Of a stretch of 11,020 nt of DNA, positions 1 through 6,441 are shown one piece after another. The position numbers and the translations under genes were made by a program. This DNA is from Baffinella frigidus (lineage: Eukaryota > Cryptophyceae > Cryptomonadales > Baffinellaceae): positions 77,593 through 88,612 of the forward strand of contig MU647443.1 in the NCBI GenBank assembly GCA_026770585.1, given 5' to 3'. The notes under the pieces were generated by a model. That model saw nothing but the letters and a program-made list of their open reading frames with translations. It was not told the origin of the DNA and did not search any database. Numbering within the stretch: the first letter of the stretch is position 1; every line of letters begins with the position of its first letter.

Positions 1-30
1 GTGGTCATGCTGGTCTTGTAATCAACAAAT
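1..30 (+). repeat. Family Z repeat, 3' end only
   Basis: The window opens inside a copy of dispersed family Z. Its first bases, GTGGTCATGCTGGTCTTGTA followed by ATCAA, match the 3' ends of the copies at 514-620, 1446-1535 and 2700-2838. The rest of the copy lies upstream of the window. Other copies run on into CAATAAA; this one reads CAACAAA. Confidence 0.8.
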
Positions 31-109
31 GCTCGAGTTTCTGGCAGACGCAAGACTGTGCTTCCGGGTTTAGGGGGGAGGGGGGGGGGCTGGCACGTGG
101 TCCTTGGAG

Positions 110-218
110 GTGGCTCAAACAGTGCGCTGGGGCATTTTCGATTTACCTTGGATCGGGGTCAGATCCGACCCCGATCCAAGGAAAACCCGAAGACCTTCCA
201 GGGCACTATTTGAGCCAC
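110..218. mobile_element. Short foldback (MITE-like) element, 109 bp
   Basis: An almost full-length imperfect palindrome begins GTGGCTCAAA and ends TTTGAGCCAC, with a strong inner stem GGATCGGGGTC / GACCCCGATCC around a 6-bp loop. The arms are about 50 bp each with scattered mismatches. The flanks read TTGGAG on the left and TTGGGAG on the right, which could be an imperfect target duplication but is not convincing. No copy of these ends occurs elsewhere in the window. Size and structure fit a non-autonomous DNA transposon; family unknown. Confidence 0.7.
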
Positions 219-221
219 TTG

Positions 222-513
222 GGAGGGCTGGTGGAAGTGCCCAGGCTGTTGCAGGCTGTTCCATTGGTGTTCCAGTGTTGTTCCAGGTTGTTCCAGGCTG
301 TCCCAGTTGTGTTCCGGGTTGGAACTGTTGCGTGACCGTTACCCTGGGGGGAGGGAAGTACAGCTCCTACCCTAGGCAATCCGTAGGCTCTAAGTACCTC
401 GCTGGCGTTAGCTTTTCAGATGAGGGGGGGGGGGGGTACGTGGCAAGTGGTCTGGCCCAGCGCGCACTCGTCGATATCCTGGTAAAAAAAAACGGTAAAA
501 ATCTGGTGCATTT
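222..513. other. Non-genic stretch with degenerate short repeats
   Basis: From about 240 to 325 the sequence repeats a loose motif like TGTTCCAGGC, giving a degenerate tandem of roughly 10 bp. A run of 13 G lies at 424-436 and an A run at about 485-492. Several frames stay open here, but their translations are repetitive or unconvincing. I see no gene. Confidence 0.5.
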
Positions 514-620
514 GAACGTTCTAACAACGTAGTGTGTGAGAGAACTCCTGATCCGTGTAGTATCAAAACAACCGCAGGGGGTCTTAGAATGTGGTCATGC
601 TGGTCTTGTAATCAATAAAC
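514..620 (+). repeat. Family Z repeat, near-complete copy
   Basis: This copy has both recognisable parts of the family. The 5' part is a variant of TTCTACAACAACGTGTAG followed by GTGTGAGAGAACTCC. The 3' part is a CCGCAGGGGGTCTTAGAAT segment running into GTGGTCATGCTGGTC and AATCAATAAA. No flanking duplication or terminal inverted repeat is visible. The AATAAA near the end could be a polyadenylation-like signal, but this may be chance. It codes for nothing I recognise. Confidence 0.8.
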
Positions 621-751
621 TATCCTTTCACGGCGATGCTTAACCTGAGGGACCCTTACTCCTGGAGTCATGTCCTCGAACTGATCCAATCTTGCTAGTG
701 CACTGATCCAAGGCCCGCTGTTGCCGGCAACGACGGTCGCTGTCCGTTAAG

Positions 752-988
752 ACCTAGGACCCTACGGTAGGCAACCCGTAGGGACATAGGGGGGTGCGTC
801 GTACATGAGACCCCCTGGGCAGGTCGTAGGGCCCTACGGTAGGGTGCCATACTACAACGCGCCTTCATGGAGGTCACGGCAGGCGAAAACCCGAACCCCC
901 TAGAACACCCCGGCGGGTAAGGAGCAGTTGCCTTATCCGTAGGAACCCCCCTGTGTCCCTACGGATTACCTACCGTAGGGACCTAGGC
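752..988. mobile_element. Family H inverted-repeat element
   Basis: Positions 752-795 and 945-988 form 44-bp inverted arms with about 5 mismatches. Each arm contains CCTACGGTAGG followed by a second CCGTAGGGACA block and a G-rich end. Outside the arms, GTTAAG on the left and CTTAAGGG on the right hint that the original ends resembled family A (CCCTTAAGTG), although a few bases are missing on the left. The interior includes another CCCTACGGTAGGG and part of a direct repeat shared with 1127-1164. A shortened relative of one arm lies at 8866-8896. Confidence 0.75.
886..925 (+). repeat. Direct repeat, first copy
   Basis: This segment matches 1127-1164 around the shared words CCCCTAGAACAC, GGGT and GAGGAGC, with scattered substitutions. 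It lies between the arms of the 752-988 element, while its partner lies outside any inverted repeat, immediately after a family Z copy. Confidence 0.65.
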
Positions 989-1048
989 CGTATCGCTTAA
1001 GGGTGGTTCAAAATCTCTTCGTAGCCCGCTGTGTGGGGTGCCTAGCGC

Positions 1049-1130
1049 CGTCGTCCGTTGTACAACGACGTGTAGCGTGGGAGGGAACTCCAGATCCTTG
1101 ACACTACAACCCTCCTGCCCTCGCTCAACC
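1049..1130 (+). repeat. Family Z repeat, 5' part (variant a)
   Basis: It carries the ACAACGACGTGTAGCGTG core and GAACTCCAGATCCTTGACAC, then CCTGCCCTCGCTCAAC. It aligns closely with 1296-1372. The 3' part ending in AATCAATAAA is absent; the sequence continues instead into the 1127-1164 direct repeat. Confidence 0.75.
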
Positions 1131-1164
1131 CAAAACCCCTAGAACACACTGGTGGGTGAGGAGC
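1127..1164 (+). repeat. Direct repeat, second copy
   Basis: Partner of 886-925, with the shared words CCCCTAGAACAC and GGGTGAGGAGC. It follows directly on the family Z copy, so it may be the normal continuation of the variant-a form of that family. Confidence 0.65.
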
Positions 1165-1203
1165 GTGGCATCCTTGGGTACAAATCCGTCATGGATTTCC
1201 GGG

Positions 1204-1288
1204 AAATGCTTTCTCTGCAGTCCTTTCTACGGAAGGGCGTGGCGTTGGGCTATGTTGGCGAAATTAAAGCCTAAAGGACCTAAAGGGG
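1204..1288 (+). mobile_element. Family C SINE-like repeat, copy 1
   Basis: This matches 4700-4800 almost base for base from AATGCTTTCTCTGCAGTCC to the tail CCTAAAGGACCTAAAGG. The tail is a short near-tandem of AGGACCTAA, the kind of simple-repeat 3' end seen on many SINEs and LINEs. I see no convincing RNA polymerase III A or B box, no open reading frame and no clear target duplication, so the SINE assignment is an inference from tail and size. Confidence 0.6.
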
Positions 1289-1295
1289 ACAGGTT

Positions 1296-1372
1296 GCGTT
1301 CTACAACAACGTGTAGCGTGAGAGAGAACTCCAGATCCTTGACACTGCAACGCGTCTGCCCTCGCTCAACAC
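1296..1372 (+). repeat. Family Z repeat, 5' part (variant a)
   Basis: It contains CGTTCTACAACAACGTGTAG, then GAGAGAACTCCAGATCCTTG and CTGCCCTCGCTCAAC, matching 1049-1130. It begins about 8 bp after the family C tail, so the C-then-Z order may be a compound unit here. Confidence 0.75.
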
Positions 1373-1445
1373 GCAACCCAAGCAAGACGCTTCTCTCAGG
1401 ACAGAGACTAGTAGCTCTCAAAAGAGGGCTGGCGGTACAAGTCAA

Positions 1446-1535
1446 GGTGTGTGAGAGAACTCCTTGAAGTACCAAAACCCCCGCAGGCGGTCTTAGAATG
1501 TGGTCATGCTGGTCGTGCAATCAATAAATTCTCTC
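1446..1535 (+). repeat. Family Z repeat, 3' part
   Basis: It starts at GTGTGTGAGAGAACTCC and runs through CCGCAGGCGGTCTTAGAAT and GTGGTCATGCTGGTCGTG to CAATAAATTCTCTCTC. The first 30-40 bp of the family are missing. A perfect hairpin (1538-1577) begins directly after it. Confidence 0.75.
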
Positions 1536-1537
1536 TC

Positions 1538-1577
1538 AGGAGTAGCAAAGTCTGCAAGCACAGACTTTGCTACTCCT
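1538..1577. repeat. Perfect 17-bp hairpin
   Basis: AGGAGTAGCAAAGTCTG and its exact reverse complement are separated by CAAGCA. The right arm and the following bases (1555 to about 1592) reappear on the minus strand at about 3172-3205, with a few changes. A second, imperfect hairpin with AGTCGTGGGG / CCCCACGACT arms follows at about 1602-1640. Confidence 0.8.
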
Positions 1578-1690
1578 TTACTGCTCGCGGTCGTCCACAG
1601 TCGTGGGGTTTTGGACCAACTAGGCGAAGACCCCACGACTTTCGACCAACTAAGCATTCTCATGGTACCACCCCTACCTGGTTTAGTTAA

Positions 1691-1802
1691 CACCCCGGTA
1701 CAAACCCCGGCAGTTTTAGTCAACAATCGCGGGACTCTGACCGCGGTGGCCGATGCGAGGAGCAAAACACACCGGTTCAAAACCTGGCAGTTTAGTCAAG
1801 CA
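1691..1802 (+). repeat. Two diverged direct repeats about 78 bp apart
   Basis: The block CACCCCGGTACAAACCCCGG plus CAGTTTTAGTCAAC (1691-1724) is echoed at about 1769-1802 by CACACCGGTTCAAAACCTGG plus CAGTTTAGTCAAGC. The 40-bp duplication at 1725-1764 lies between them. Just downstream is a small hairpin, TCCGGGGAGC / GTTCCCCGGA, at about 1811-1838. Confidence 0.6.
1725..1764 (+). repeat. 40-bp dispersed duplication, copy 1
   Basis: This segment matches 2217-2256 with 3 differences in 40, centred on CTCTGACCGCGGTGGCC and ending GAGGAGCA. The two copies lie either side of the 1883-2056 and 2056-2199 inverted-repeat elements. Outside the 40 bp the flanks differ. Confidence 0.8.
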
Positions 1803-1882
1803 CGGGGAAATCCGGGGAGCAAAAATGTTCCCCGGATATTGGAAGGGGTGCAGGAAGGACTTGGGGTGGTGGAGAGTTGGGC

Positions 1883-2056
1883 TAGAGTGCTGTGCAGAGA
1901 AGTTGGCCACGGGAAATAATGGAAAATCGAAAAATTGGAGCCAGTTTGGCAACTTTTGAAAAATTAGGACCATGAATTTCTCAAAAGAGGACGAAATGGC
2001 TCCAATTTTCCCATTTTCCCATTTTTCGGTGGTCAACTTCTCTGCACAGCGCTCTA
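1883..2056. mobile_element. TA-flanked MITE, 174 bp
   Basis: Terminal inverted arms of about 60 bp begin GAGTGCTGTGCAGAGAAGTTG and end with its near-exact complement at 2034-2054. The dinucleotide TA sits at both ends (1883-1884 and 2055-2056) within a CTAG context. TA target duplication plus matched ends is the pattern of elements mobilised by Tc1/mariner-type transposases. The AT-rich centre (about 1945-1997) has no coding capacity. No other copy is in the window. Confidence 0.85.
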
Positions 2057-2199
2057 GATTAATTTCGGGAACTGTCTATCTAAAATATTCTTGGCACAAA
2101 TCCAGACATTTTAAAGCCCAGGTTTGCACGAATTTTTTAAAGCCCTGAAAGTTCTTGGTACAAATCTTCGTTTAGAAGGTCATTCCCGAAATTAAATCT
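2056..2199. mobile_element. Degenerate inverted-repeat element abutting the previous MITE
   Basis: AGATTAATTTCGGGAA at 2056-2071 faces TTCCCGAAATTAAATCT at 2183-2199, with weaker pairing continuing inward to about 2085 and 2171. Inside, TTCTTGGCACAAATC and TTCTTGGTACAAATC form a diverged direct pair (about 2088 and 2152). The left end coincides with the right TA of the 1883-2056 element, so one may have inserted at the end of the other. The right end reads TG, not TA. Confidence 0.55.
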
Positions 2200-2216
2200 G
2201 TTCAGGGTCGCGAAGA

Positions 2217-2256
2217 AATCGCGGGGCTCTGACCGCGGTGGCCGGGGCGAGGAGCA
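2217..2256 (+). repeat. 40-bp dispersed duplication, copy 2
   Basis: Partner of 1725-1764 (37 of 40 positions alike). The following sequence is strongly G-rich and leads into the 60-bp tandem repeat. Confidence 0.8.
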
Positions 2257-2296
2257 GGGCGGCGAACAGGAGGAGGGCGGGGAGCGCGGCGGTGGT

Positions 2297-2436
2297 GCGC
2301 ATCTTGCTGCAGCCTGGTCAAATGTCAAAGTGGTCAAATCCACTTAGCGCTTATTCGCGCATCTTGCTGCAGCCTGGTCAAATGTCAAAGTGGTCAAATC
2401 CACTTAGCGCTTATTCGCGCATCTTGCTGCAGCCTG
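2297..2436 (+). repeat. 60-bp tandem repeat, 2.3 copies
   Basis: The period is exactly 60 bp, with no difference between the two full units that I can see. Each unit contains CATCTTGCTGCAGCCTGGTC and GGTCAAATCCACTTAGCG. The third copy stops after AGCCTG at 2436. Diverged relatives of the unit start occur at 2680-2690 (GTGCGCATCTTC) and 2968-2990 (ATCTTGCTGCTGCCTGC). The identity between units suggests a recent duplication or ongoing homogenisation. Confidence 0.95.
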
Positions 2437-2615
2437 CGCGCTCGTCCGGGAACATGTTTGATCTAAAAGAAGATGGACTATCAAACTGGATTCTGCCCTA
2501 ATCAAATTTACTTAGGGCCCTAATTGATCTTCGTCCAACTCCTATGAACACGTAGGGATCCCTTTTCTTTTAAATTAAATCTGGCCCCGGATTAGCGCGC
2601 GGCCGTGGTTGGTCA

Positions 2616-2660
2616 GCTGCTCGACACGTGGAGGCTGACACTCCCCGAACGTCGAGAACC
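2616..2660 (+). repeat. 45-bp dispersed duplication, copy 1
   Basis: GCTGCTCGACACGT and CACTCCCCGAA are shared, ungapped, with 3112-3156; 37 of 45 positions agree. Neither copy sits in an inverted repeat. Confidence 0.7.
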
Positions 2661-2699
2661 GCCCCCCGCGGTGGTAGTGCGCATCTTCGGTGTTCGCGC

Positions 2700-2838
2700 C
2701 TTCGTCTCCGTTCTACAACAACGTGCAGTGTGTAAGAGAACTCCAGATCCGTGTCGAACCAAAAAAACCGCAGGCCCCCCCCCCCGCAGGGGGTCTTGGA
2801 ATGTGGTCACGCTGGTCTCGTAATCAATAAATTCTCTC
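2700..2838 (+). repeat. Family Z repeat, longest copy
   Basis: It runs from TTCGTCTCCGTTCTACAACA through GAGAACTCCAGATCCGTG and a C-rich tract (about 2777-2787) to TCTTGGAATGTGGTCACG and AATCAATAAATTCTCTC. It shows that the 5' and 3' parts seen separately elsewhere belong to one unit of about 135 bp. Its 3' end is immediately followed by a TA-flanked element (2839-2966). Confidence 0.8.
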
Positions 2839-2966
2839 TAGCTCTGCCTGACTCGGGTTGACTGATCATTTTCACCCCCAAAGTTGACGGATTTGCCCCC
2901 AAACCCCGAGGAATTGACTCCCGGTCTCCCGAAATCGGGGAGACCAAATCGTGTGGGGCAGAGCTA
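2839..2966. mobile_element. TA-flanked MITE, 128 bp
   Basis: The ends are TAGCTCTGCC and GGCAGAGCTA, again with TA at both outer limits in a CTAG context. Pairing beyond the first 10-12 bp is weak, but an internal hairpin GGTCTCCC / GGGAGACC lies near the right end (about 2923-2945). It is inserted directly after the AATAAATTCTCTC end of family Z. Non-coding; probably mobilised in trans. Confidence 0.65.
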
Positions 2967-3000
2967 GATCTTGCTGCTGCCTGCACGCGCGGCCGTCCCC

Positions 3001-3059
3001 GATTTCAAGGGGAATTGGAGCCGTTGAAGCCGGATTCCGGCTTCAACGCCCTTGAAATC
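3001..3059. repeat. 59-bp hairpin
   Basis: GATTTCAAGGG pairs with CCCTTGAAATC at the outside, and CGTTGAAGCCGGA pairs perfectly with TCCGGCTTCAACG around a single central T. The only asymmetry is about 10 unpaired bases in the left arm. No TA or other target duplication is evident, so this may be a very small foldback element or simply a strong hairpin. Confidence 0.75.
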
Positions 3060-3111
3060 CCGATCCGAAAATCGTCGATTTGCCCCAGCCGTGAGGGTTG
3101 GTGGTTCGTCG

Positions 3112-3156
3112 GCTGCTCGACACGTAGGGAGTCACACTCCCCGAATCTCGAGAACT
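3112..3156 (+). repeat. 45-bp dispersed duplication, copy 2
   Basis: Partner of 2616-2660. A short minus-strand match to the 1555-1592 segment follows at about 3172-3205, so duplicated fragments from two sources adjoin here. Confidence 0.65.
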
Positions 3157-3240
3157 GCAAGAACCAGGCTGCTCCGCTAGAACTAAAGGGGTAGCAAAGT
3201 CTGCGCCTGCGGCCAGCGCAAACGCCAATGCACACACGGG

Positions 3241-4020
3241 CGTAGAACGCTGCAACCGAGCTTAGAAAGGCGCAACCCCAAGGAGAGAGGGGCGGCTATG
3301 CGGTCGAGCATGCGATGCGGTGTGCGGCTCCCTGCGGGTTGTCGAGGCGCGGTGAGCGGCAGGGTGGGGGGGCCCTGTCAAAACAGCGGTTTCCTCCCAT
3401 TGCGTCCAGGCGCAAAAAGAAACGTGTTTTGAGGGCGACGTGTCAGCATGGCACGTTGTTGTGCAGCCGTGGGGATGGAGTGTCACCGGTGCGCACGGAA
3501 GCGGTGTTGTCAGGAGAGGCGGCTCAGGCTCAGCCTGCGGGCCACGCGCAACCAGCCCCGTCATCCGCCGCAACGTTGGGGGCGAACACGGACCTTAGCC
3601 CCACGGAGGGTGCTGGACGGGTAGGAGGGGCGCGCGTGGGTGCGGCAGAGGGCAGTGGGTCTCTCGCACCTGGCTGTCGGGACCGCACTCGCCCTTGGGG
3701 GCGGTTCGGTGGCAGTGCAGGACCGTGTCGCGGGTCGCAGTTTGTCTTTGGAAACGCTCTGAAATTGTCATCATCCTTGACAGGTCATTTCCGACAGGCG
3801 CAAATACGAACGGCCGGTTCAGCAAGCGTTCCACATTTGCGCCTGGCAGGCAAATGTGGAACCTGTCACGGAACTCAAGGACCCACATAAGCTCCCCTTC
3901 GATCCGTGGCGGCCTCTCCCCCTGCAGAAGAATGGCTGCCAGAGGAGGTGGCGGCCTGGCTGAGCTACTACGTTCCGCGCCAACGAGCGTTGCAACGACG
4001 CGCCCCCCTTCGAAAAATCC
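3241..4020. other. Unique GC-rich stretch, no recognisable gene
   Basis: Two long frames overlap on opposite strands: 3315-3890 on the plus strand (191 codons) and 3595-4122 on the minus strand (175 codons). Their translations are rich in Arg, Gly, Ala and Pro and match no domain I know. The minus frame opens in a run of Leu-Val pairs produced by the CACCAAAACCAG tandem at about 4096-4125. In GC-rich sequence such open frames are expected by chance. A spliced exon here cannot be excluded. Confidence 0.4.
3778..3868. repeat. Nested hairpins
   Basis: GTTCCACATTTGC (3828-3840) pairs perfectly with GCAAATGTGGAAC (3850-3862). The outer words TGACAGGT and ACCTGTCA pair around it, and AGGCGCAAAT near 3797 is an alternative partner for ATTTGCGCCT near 3835. 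Two mutually exclusive folds are therefore possible. No TA ends are seen. Confidence 0.65.
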
Positions 4021-4021
4021 T

Positions 4022-4125
4022 TCGATAATGGTCAAATTTTGATCATTATCGACCAAAAGTTGACATATTTGATGGGAATAATTGACTTTTGACACCAGCA
4101 CCAAAACCAGCACCAAAACCAAAAA
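4022..4125. repeat. Small hairpin plus CACCAAAACCAG tandem
   Basis: CGATAATG and CATTATCG form a short hairpin at about 4024-4051. Just downstream the 12-bp word CACCAGCACCAAAACC region is repeated twice (about 4094-4122). This is simple-sequence DNA with no coding signal. Confidence 0.6.
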
Positions 4126-4447
4126 TTCCTAGGAACTTTCTGGGAACCTTGTTGAAAGGCGGGGGATTATTGATACAATCGTTGCCTTGCTAACTTATTT
4201 TTCTTGATTTCTGACACCTGCCTACGAAGCTTCGTAGACTTAGCTCTGATGACTGCCATCGACACTTCACGACACATTGCGATGATTCACGCGTGTATGG
4301 CCCTTCACTTTGCTAACGTCCGTACATTGGGGGAAACCCCTTCACAACCACATTTCTCTCCTTTCACCCTTGGTGTCTAACTGATTTCACCTCAACCCCC
4401 CACACAATCCCTCTCACCTTGTGGGGTATCTGTGGTTGGAGCTTTTC
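4126..4447. other. Unique AT-richer stretch with one perfect palindrome
   Basis: I see no gene, inverted-repeat element or dispersed family copy. The one regular feature is the 16-bp perfect palindrome CTACGAAGCTTCGTAG at 4222-4237, whose core recurs in the palindrome run at 10473-10488. Confidence 0.5.
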
Positions 4448-4551
4448 TATCCCTTAAGTGACCAGTAGGCCCATACGCCCTACAGTAGGGCCCTAGGACC
4501 TGCCTAGGGCGAGTTAGGGCGATTATTCGCCCGTTGGTCACTTAAGGGATA
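4448..4551. mobile_element. Family A MITE, 104 bp, intact
   Basis: The ends are TATCCCTTAAGTGACCA and the exact complement TGGTCACTTAAGGGATA, bounded by TA on both sides. The interior holds CCCTACAGTAGGGCCCTAGG and a small palindrome, GGGCGATTATTCGCCC. It aligns with the 105-bp element at 5948-6052, and end fragments lie at 7821-7871 and 8207-8224. TA duplication suggests Tc1/mariner-type mobilisation. It is non-coding. Confidence 0.9.
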
Positions 4552-4699
4552 CTTCAACCATGAGATGCCATGAGCCTCAGAAAGGCTGACTTGGGTTCGG
4601 TGTGTGCGAGAGTGCGATCCTATTTTGGAATAGCTCAAACACCCCAAGAGAACCACCCTGTATCCCCTCTTCACGAGCCTCTGCACTGGAAAGCTAAAC

Positions 4700-4800
4700 G
4701 CGATCCGAAAGCAAACATGCTTTCTCTGCAGTCCTTTCTACGGAAGGGCGTGTCGTTGGGCTATGTTGGGAGCATTTAAAACCTAAAGGACCTAAAGAGG
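4700..4800 (+). mobile_element. Family C SINE-like repeat, copy 2
   Basis: It is almost identical to copy 1 from ATGCTTTCTCTGCAGTCC to the CCTAAAGGACCTAAAG tail, and its 5' side (CGATCCGAAAGCAAACATG) resembles 5093-5109 in copy 3. It therefore links the two subtypes of the family. No polymerase III promoter boxes or flanking duplication are evident. Confidence 0.65.
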
Positions 4801-4803
4801 TTC

Positions 4804-5056
4804 CTATGGGAAATGTTCTTATCTGGACGAGACCTGCAACTCTTAAATTAGTGTAAACTTGGTGATATACGACTCTGGGTAGGATCCTAGGTGATCTTTC
4901 GTCATCTTCTTGTCTCGTGTCGCCTCCCCCTGAGTCTATCACCAATAGCTTCCCCCGTCCTCACTCCATAGGTCCTGGTTAACGAGGGACAGAGCGATTC
5001 CGGTGGAAGCGAGTTCTCTGTGCCTTCCCAGAGTTGAGGATACCCTTTAGCCGGTT
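4804..5056. other. Unique stretch
   Basis: I find no recognisable gene, inverted repeat or family copy. Short open frames on either strand end within the neighbouring repeats and have no recognisable domain. Confidence 0.45.
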
Positions 5057-5181
5057 CCTGCCGCGATCCTCTGTACAGGGGGGCTTGATGTGATCTGAAA
5101 GGAAGCATGGCCTTTTTACAGAACAAGTTCCGGTGTCCGCCTATGTTGGGAGCTCGAAGAACCTCAAGGACCTCACGGATC
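5057..5181 (+). mobile_element. Family C repeat, copy 3
   Basis: The reverse complement of 8963-9087 matches this segment without gaps over 125 bp, with about 9 differences (roughly 93%). The 3' half, CTATGTTGGGAGC followed by AACCTCAAGGACCT, identifies it as a diverged relative of copies 1 and 2. The shared part extends at least 30 bp further upstream (CCTGCCGCGATCCTCTGTAC) than the similarity to copies 1 and 2. Confidence 0.8.
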
Positions 5182-5209
5182 TGCGCGGCACATCGACCTT
5201 CGGGACTTC

Positions 5210-5346
5210 ATCTCCATACAAGTATTAATCAATTGCTTTTGACGTAACGAAATGTACTACACAAATGCTCTACTATTACTTTTATGAGCAAATCGTGTAG
5301 TAATTTTCGTTGCCCAAAAGCAATTAATTAATACTTGTATGGAGAT
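5210..5346. mobile_element. MITE-like foldback, 137 bp
   Basis: Arms of 52-53 bp (5210-5262 and 5295-5346) start ATCTCCATACAAGTATTAAT and pair with only a handful of mismatches. A short AT-rich loop carries a further TGCTC / GAGCA pair. The ends do not fall on TA, and no convincing target duplication is visible, so the superfamily is open. A 15-bp palindrome, GTGTAACTGTTACAC, follows at 5363-5377. Confidence 0.85.
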
Positions 5347-5475
5347 TAGACTAGGTGCTGTCGTGTAACTGTTACACACTCGAATAAAGCTCCAATTGCT
5401 CCAATTTTTGCCTTCCCAGAGATGGCGGCGTTGGCTCTGTTCGTACAGAAAGAAAAAATATTGAAGAACCCTGAA

Positions 5476-5503
5476 CTACACGTTGTTGTAGAACGGAGAC
5501 GAA
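5476..5503 (-). repeat. Family Z repeat, 5' fragment, reversed
   Basis: The reverse complement reads TTCGTCTCCGTTCTACAACA then ACGTGTAG, matching 2701-2728 with one difference. It is the only minus-strand copy of this family found in the window, and it lies about 30 bp before the CCCTAAA array. Confidence 0.75.
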
Positions 5504-5529
5504 AGCAAAAGTGTGGCGTGCAGATTAAT

Positions 5530-5592
5530 CCTAAACCCTAAACCCTAAACCCTAAACCCTAAACCCTAAACCCTAAACCCTAAACCCTAAAC
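5530..5592. repeat. Telomere-type array, CCCTAAA orientation
   Basis: Eight perfect CCCTAAA units (5536-5591) follow a partial CCTAAA; a degenerate CTTTAAACC closes the array. This is the C-rich strand of the TTTAGGG telomere repeat, reading as the 5' (left) end of a linear chromosome would on this strand. Sequence continues on both sides, so here it is interstitial. Confidence 0.95.
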
Positions 5593-5610
5593 TTTAAACC
5601 AGAATGTGCG

Positions 5611-5663
5611 CCTCGGTCGGACAGGTGACGGGCCTCGGTCGGACAGGTGACGATCCTCGGTGG
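5611..5663 (+). repeat. 22-bp tandem repeat beside the telomere array
   Basis: CCTCGGTCGGACAGGTGACG plus two variable bases occurs twice, then CCTCGGTGG starts a third unit. It begins about 20 bp inside the CCCTAAA array, the position of a telomere-associated repeat, though two units are too few to establish that. Confidence 0.85.
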
Positions 5664-5752
5664 TTAACTAATGAAGCTGGCCTGCACGGCCTCTCTCCTC
5701 CCAAAAGCGGTCTCAGATCACCTTTCTCTCGACCTCGGAGGGAGTGTGCACA

Positions 5753-5902
5753 TATTCATCTCGGAAGATGACTGAACCAGTTCTTTTTCAGTAGGAGGTT
5801 GAATAGGAGAAATTAGTTAAGGCATAGTCAATTCAATTAGGCCTCCTAATTAAGTGAAAACGCTAATTAGGGAACTGATTCAGTTATCTTTCGAGATGAA
5901 TA
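5753..5902. mobile_element. TA-flanked MITE, 150 bp
   Basis: Terminal arms of about 30 bp (TTCATCTCGGAAGATGACTG on the left, its near complement on the right, about 3 mismatches) are bounded by TA at 5753-5754 and 5901-5902. The AT-rich interior holds AATTAGGCCTCCTAATT, a small palindrome. It is non-coding and the only copy in the window. Confidence 0.8.
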
Positions 5903-5947
5903 TGGCCGCCGTGTTGGTATTCAATACATAAAGCTTTCTCTCCAGCG

Positions 5948-6052
5948 TATCCCCTAAGTGCCCAGTAGGCTCTTACGCCCTACGGTAGGGCCCTGGGACC
6001 TGCCTAGGACCTCTTGGTGGTCAAATTTGACCGCCTCGCCACTTAAGGGATA
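5948..6052. mobile_element. Family A MITE, 105 bp, intact
   Basis: The ends TATCCCCTAAGTG and CACTTAAGGGATA match the element at 4448-4551, as does the interior CCCTACGGTAGGGCCC. The two copies differ most near the right of centre, where this one carries GGTGGTCAAATTTGACCGCC, a near-perfect palindrome, in place of the other copy's GGGCGATTATTCGCCC. TA flanks both ends. Confidence 0.9.
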
Positions 6053-6441
6053 CGCGCGAGAGGGAGCGCCTCCTCTGCCACCGATCTTCCGATCTCATCC
6101 CGCCAGCTATTAAAACTCGGGGACTGGACACTACGGCTAGATTTTGAGGAAATTCCAGTAGTCTCCAACCAATTTCTACGTCCAGTTTTCGGGCATTTGC
6201 ATGAAATAACTGGCGGGAGTAGATCATCAGGGGTTTCTCGAAATCAAGGGCTCATCGTGCGAAGAGAAGAAGCCCGGCGACGCGCCTCCCGCCAAGGTGA
6301 TCCCCTTGGTGCTTTGGTGCTTTTATTTACACCCACATCGAAGGCCACATCCGCATCACTCTTGAGGAGACGGACACAATCTACGGATGAGCTCCCCGAT
6401 CCTGCCCATTTAGGCGGAAACGACATGAAAATACTGTTTTC
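6053..6441. other. Unique stretch, no gene recognised
   Basis: Short open frames exist on both strands (about 68-98 codons) without recognisable domains, and they run into neighbouring repeat elements. I see no dispersed family copy or inverted repeat longer than about 10 bp. Confidence 0.45.

Noticed and set aside
424-436. Poly-G tracts (also 73-89 and 9233-9245, and the C tract at 2777-2787) as signals
   Set aside because: Simple homopolymers of variable length. They are prone to sequencing error and no functional reading is supported.
2297-2436. CRISPR-like repeat array
   Set aside because: The units are contiguous with no distinct spacers, and the context is eukaryotic.
3001-3059. Bacterial-type terminator hairpin
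   Set aside because: There is no T-run after the stem and no upstream gene. The genome is eukaryotic by its telomere repeat.
3315-3890. 191-codon plus-strand open frame
   Set aside because: It overlaps an equally long minus-strand frame (3595-4122), runs through hairpins, has a biased Arg/Gly/Ala/Pro composition and shows no domain. It is expected by chance in GC-rich DNA.
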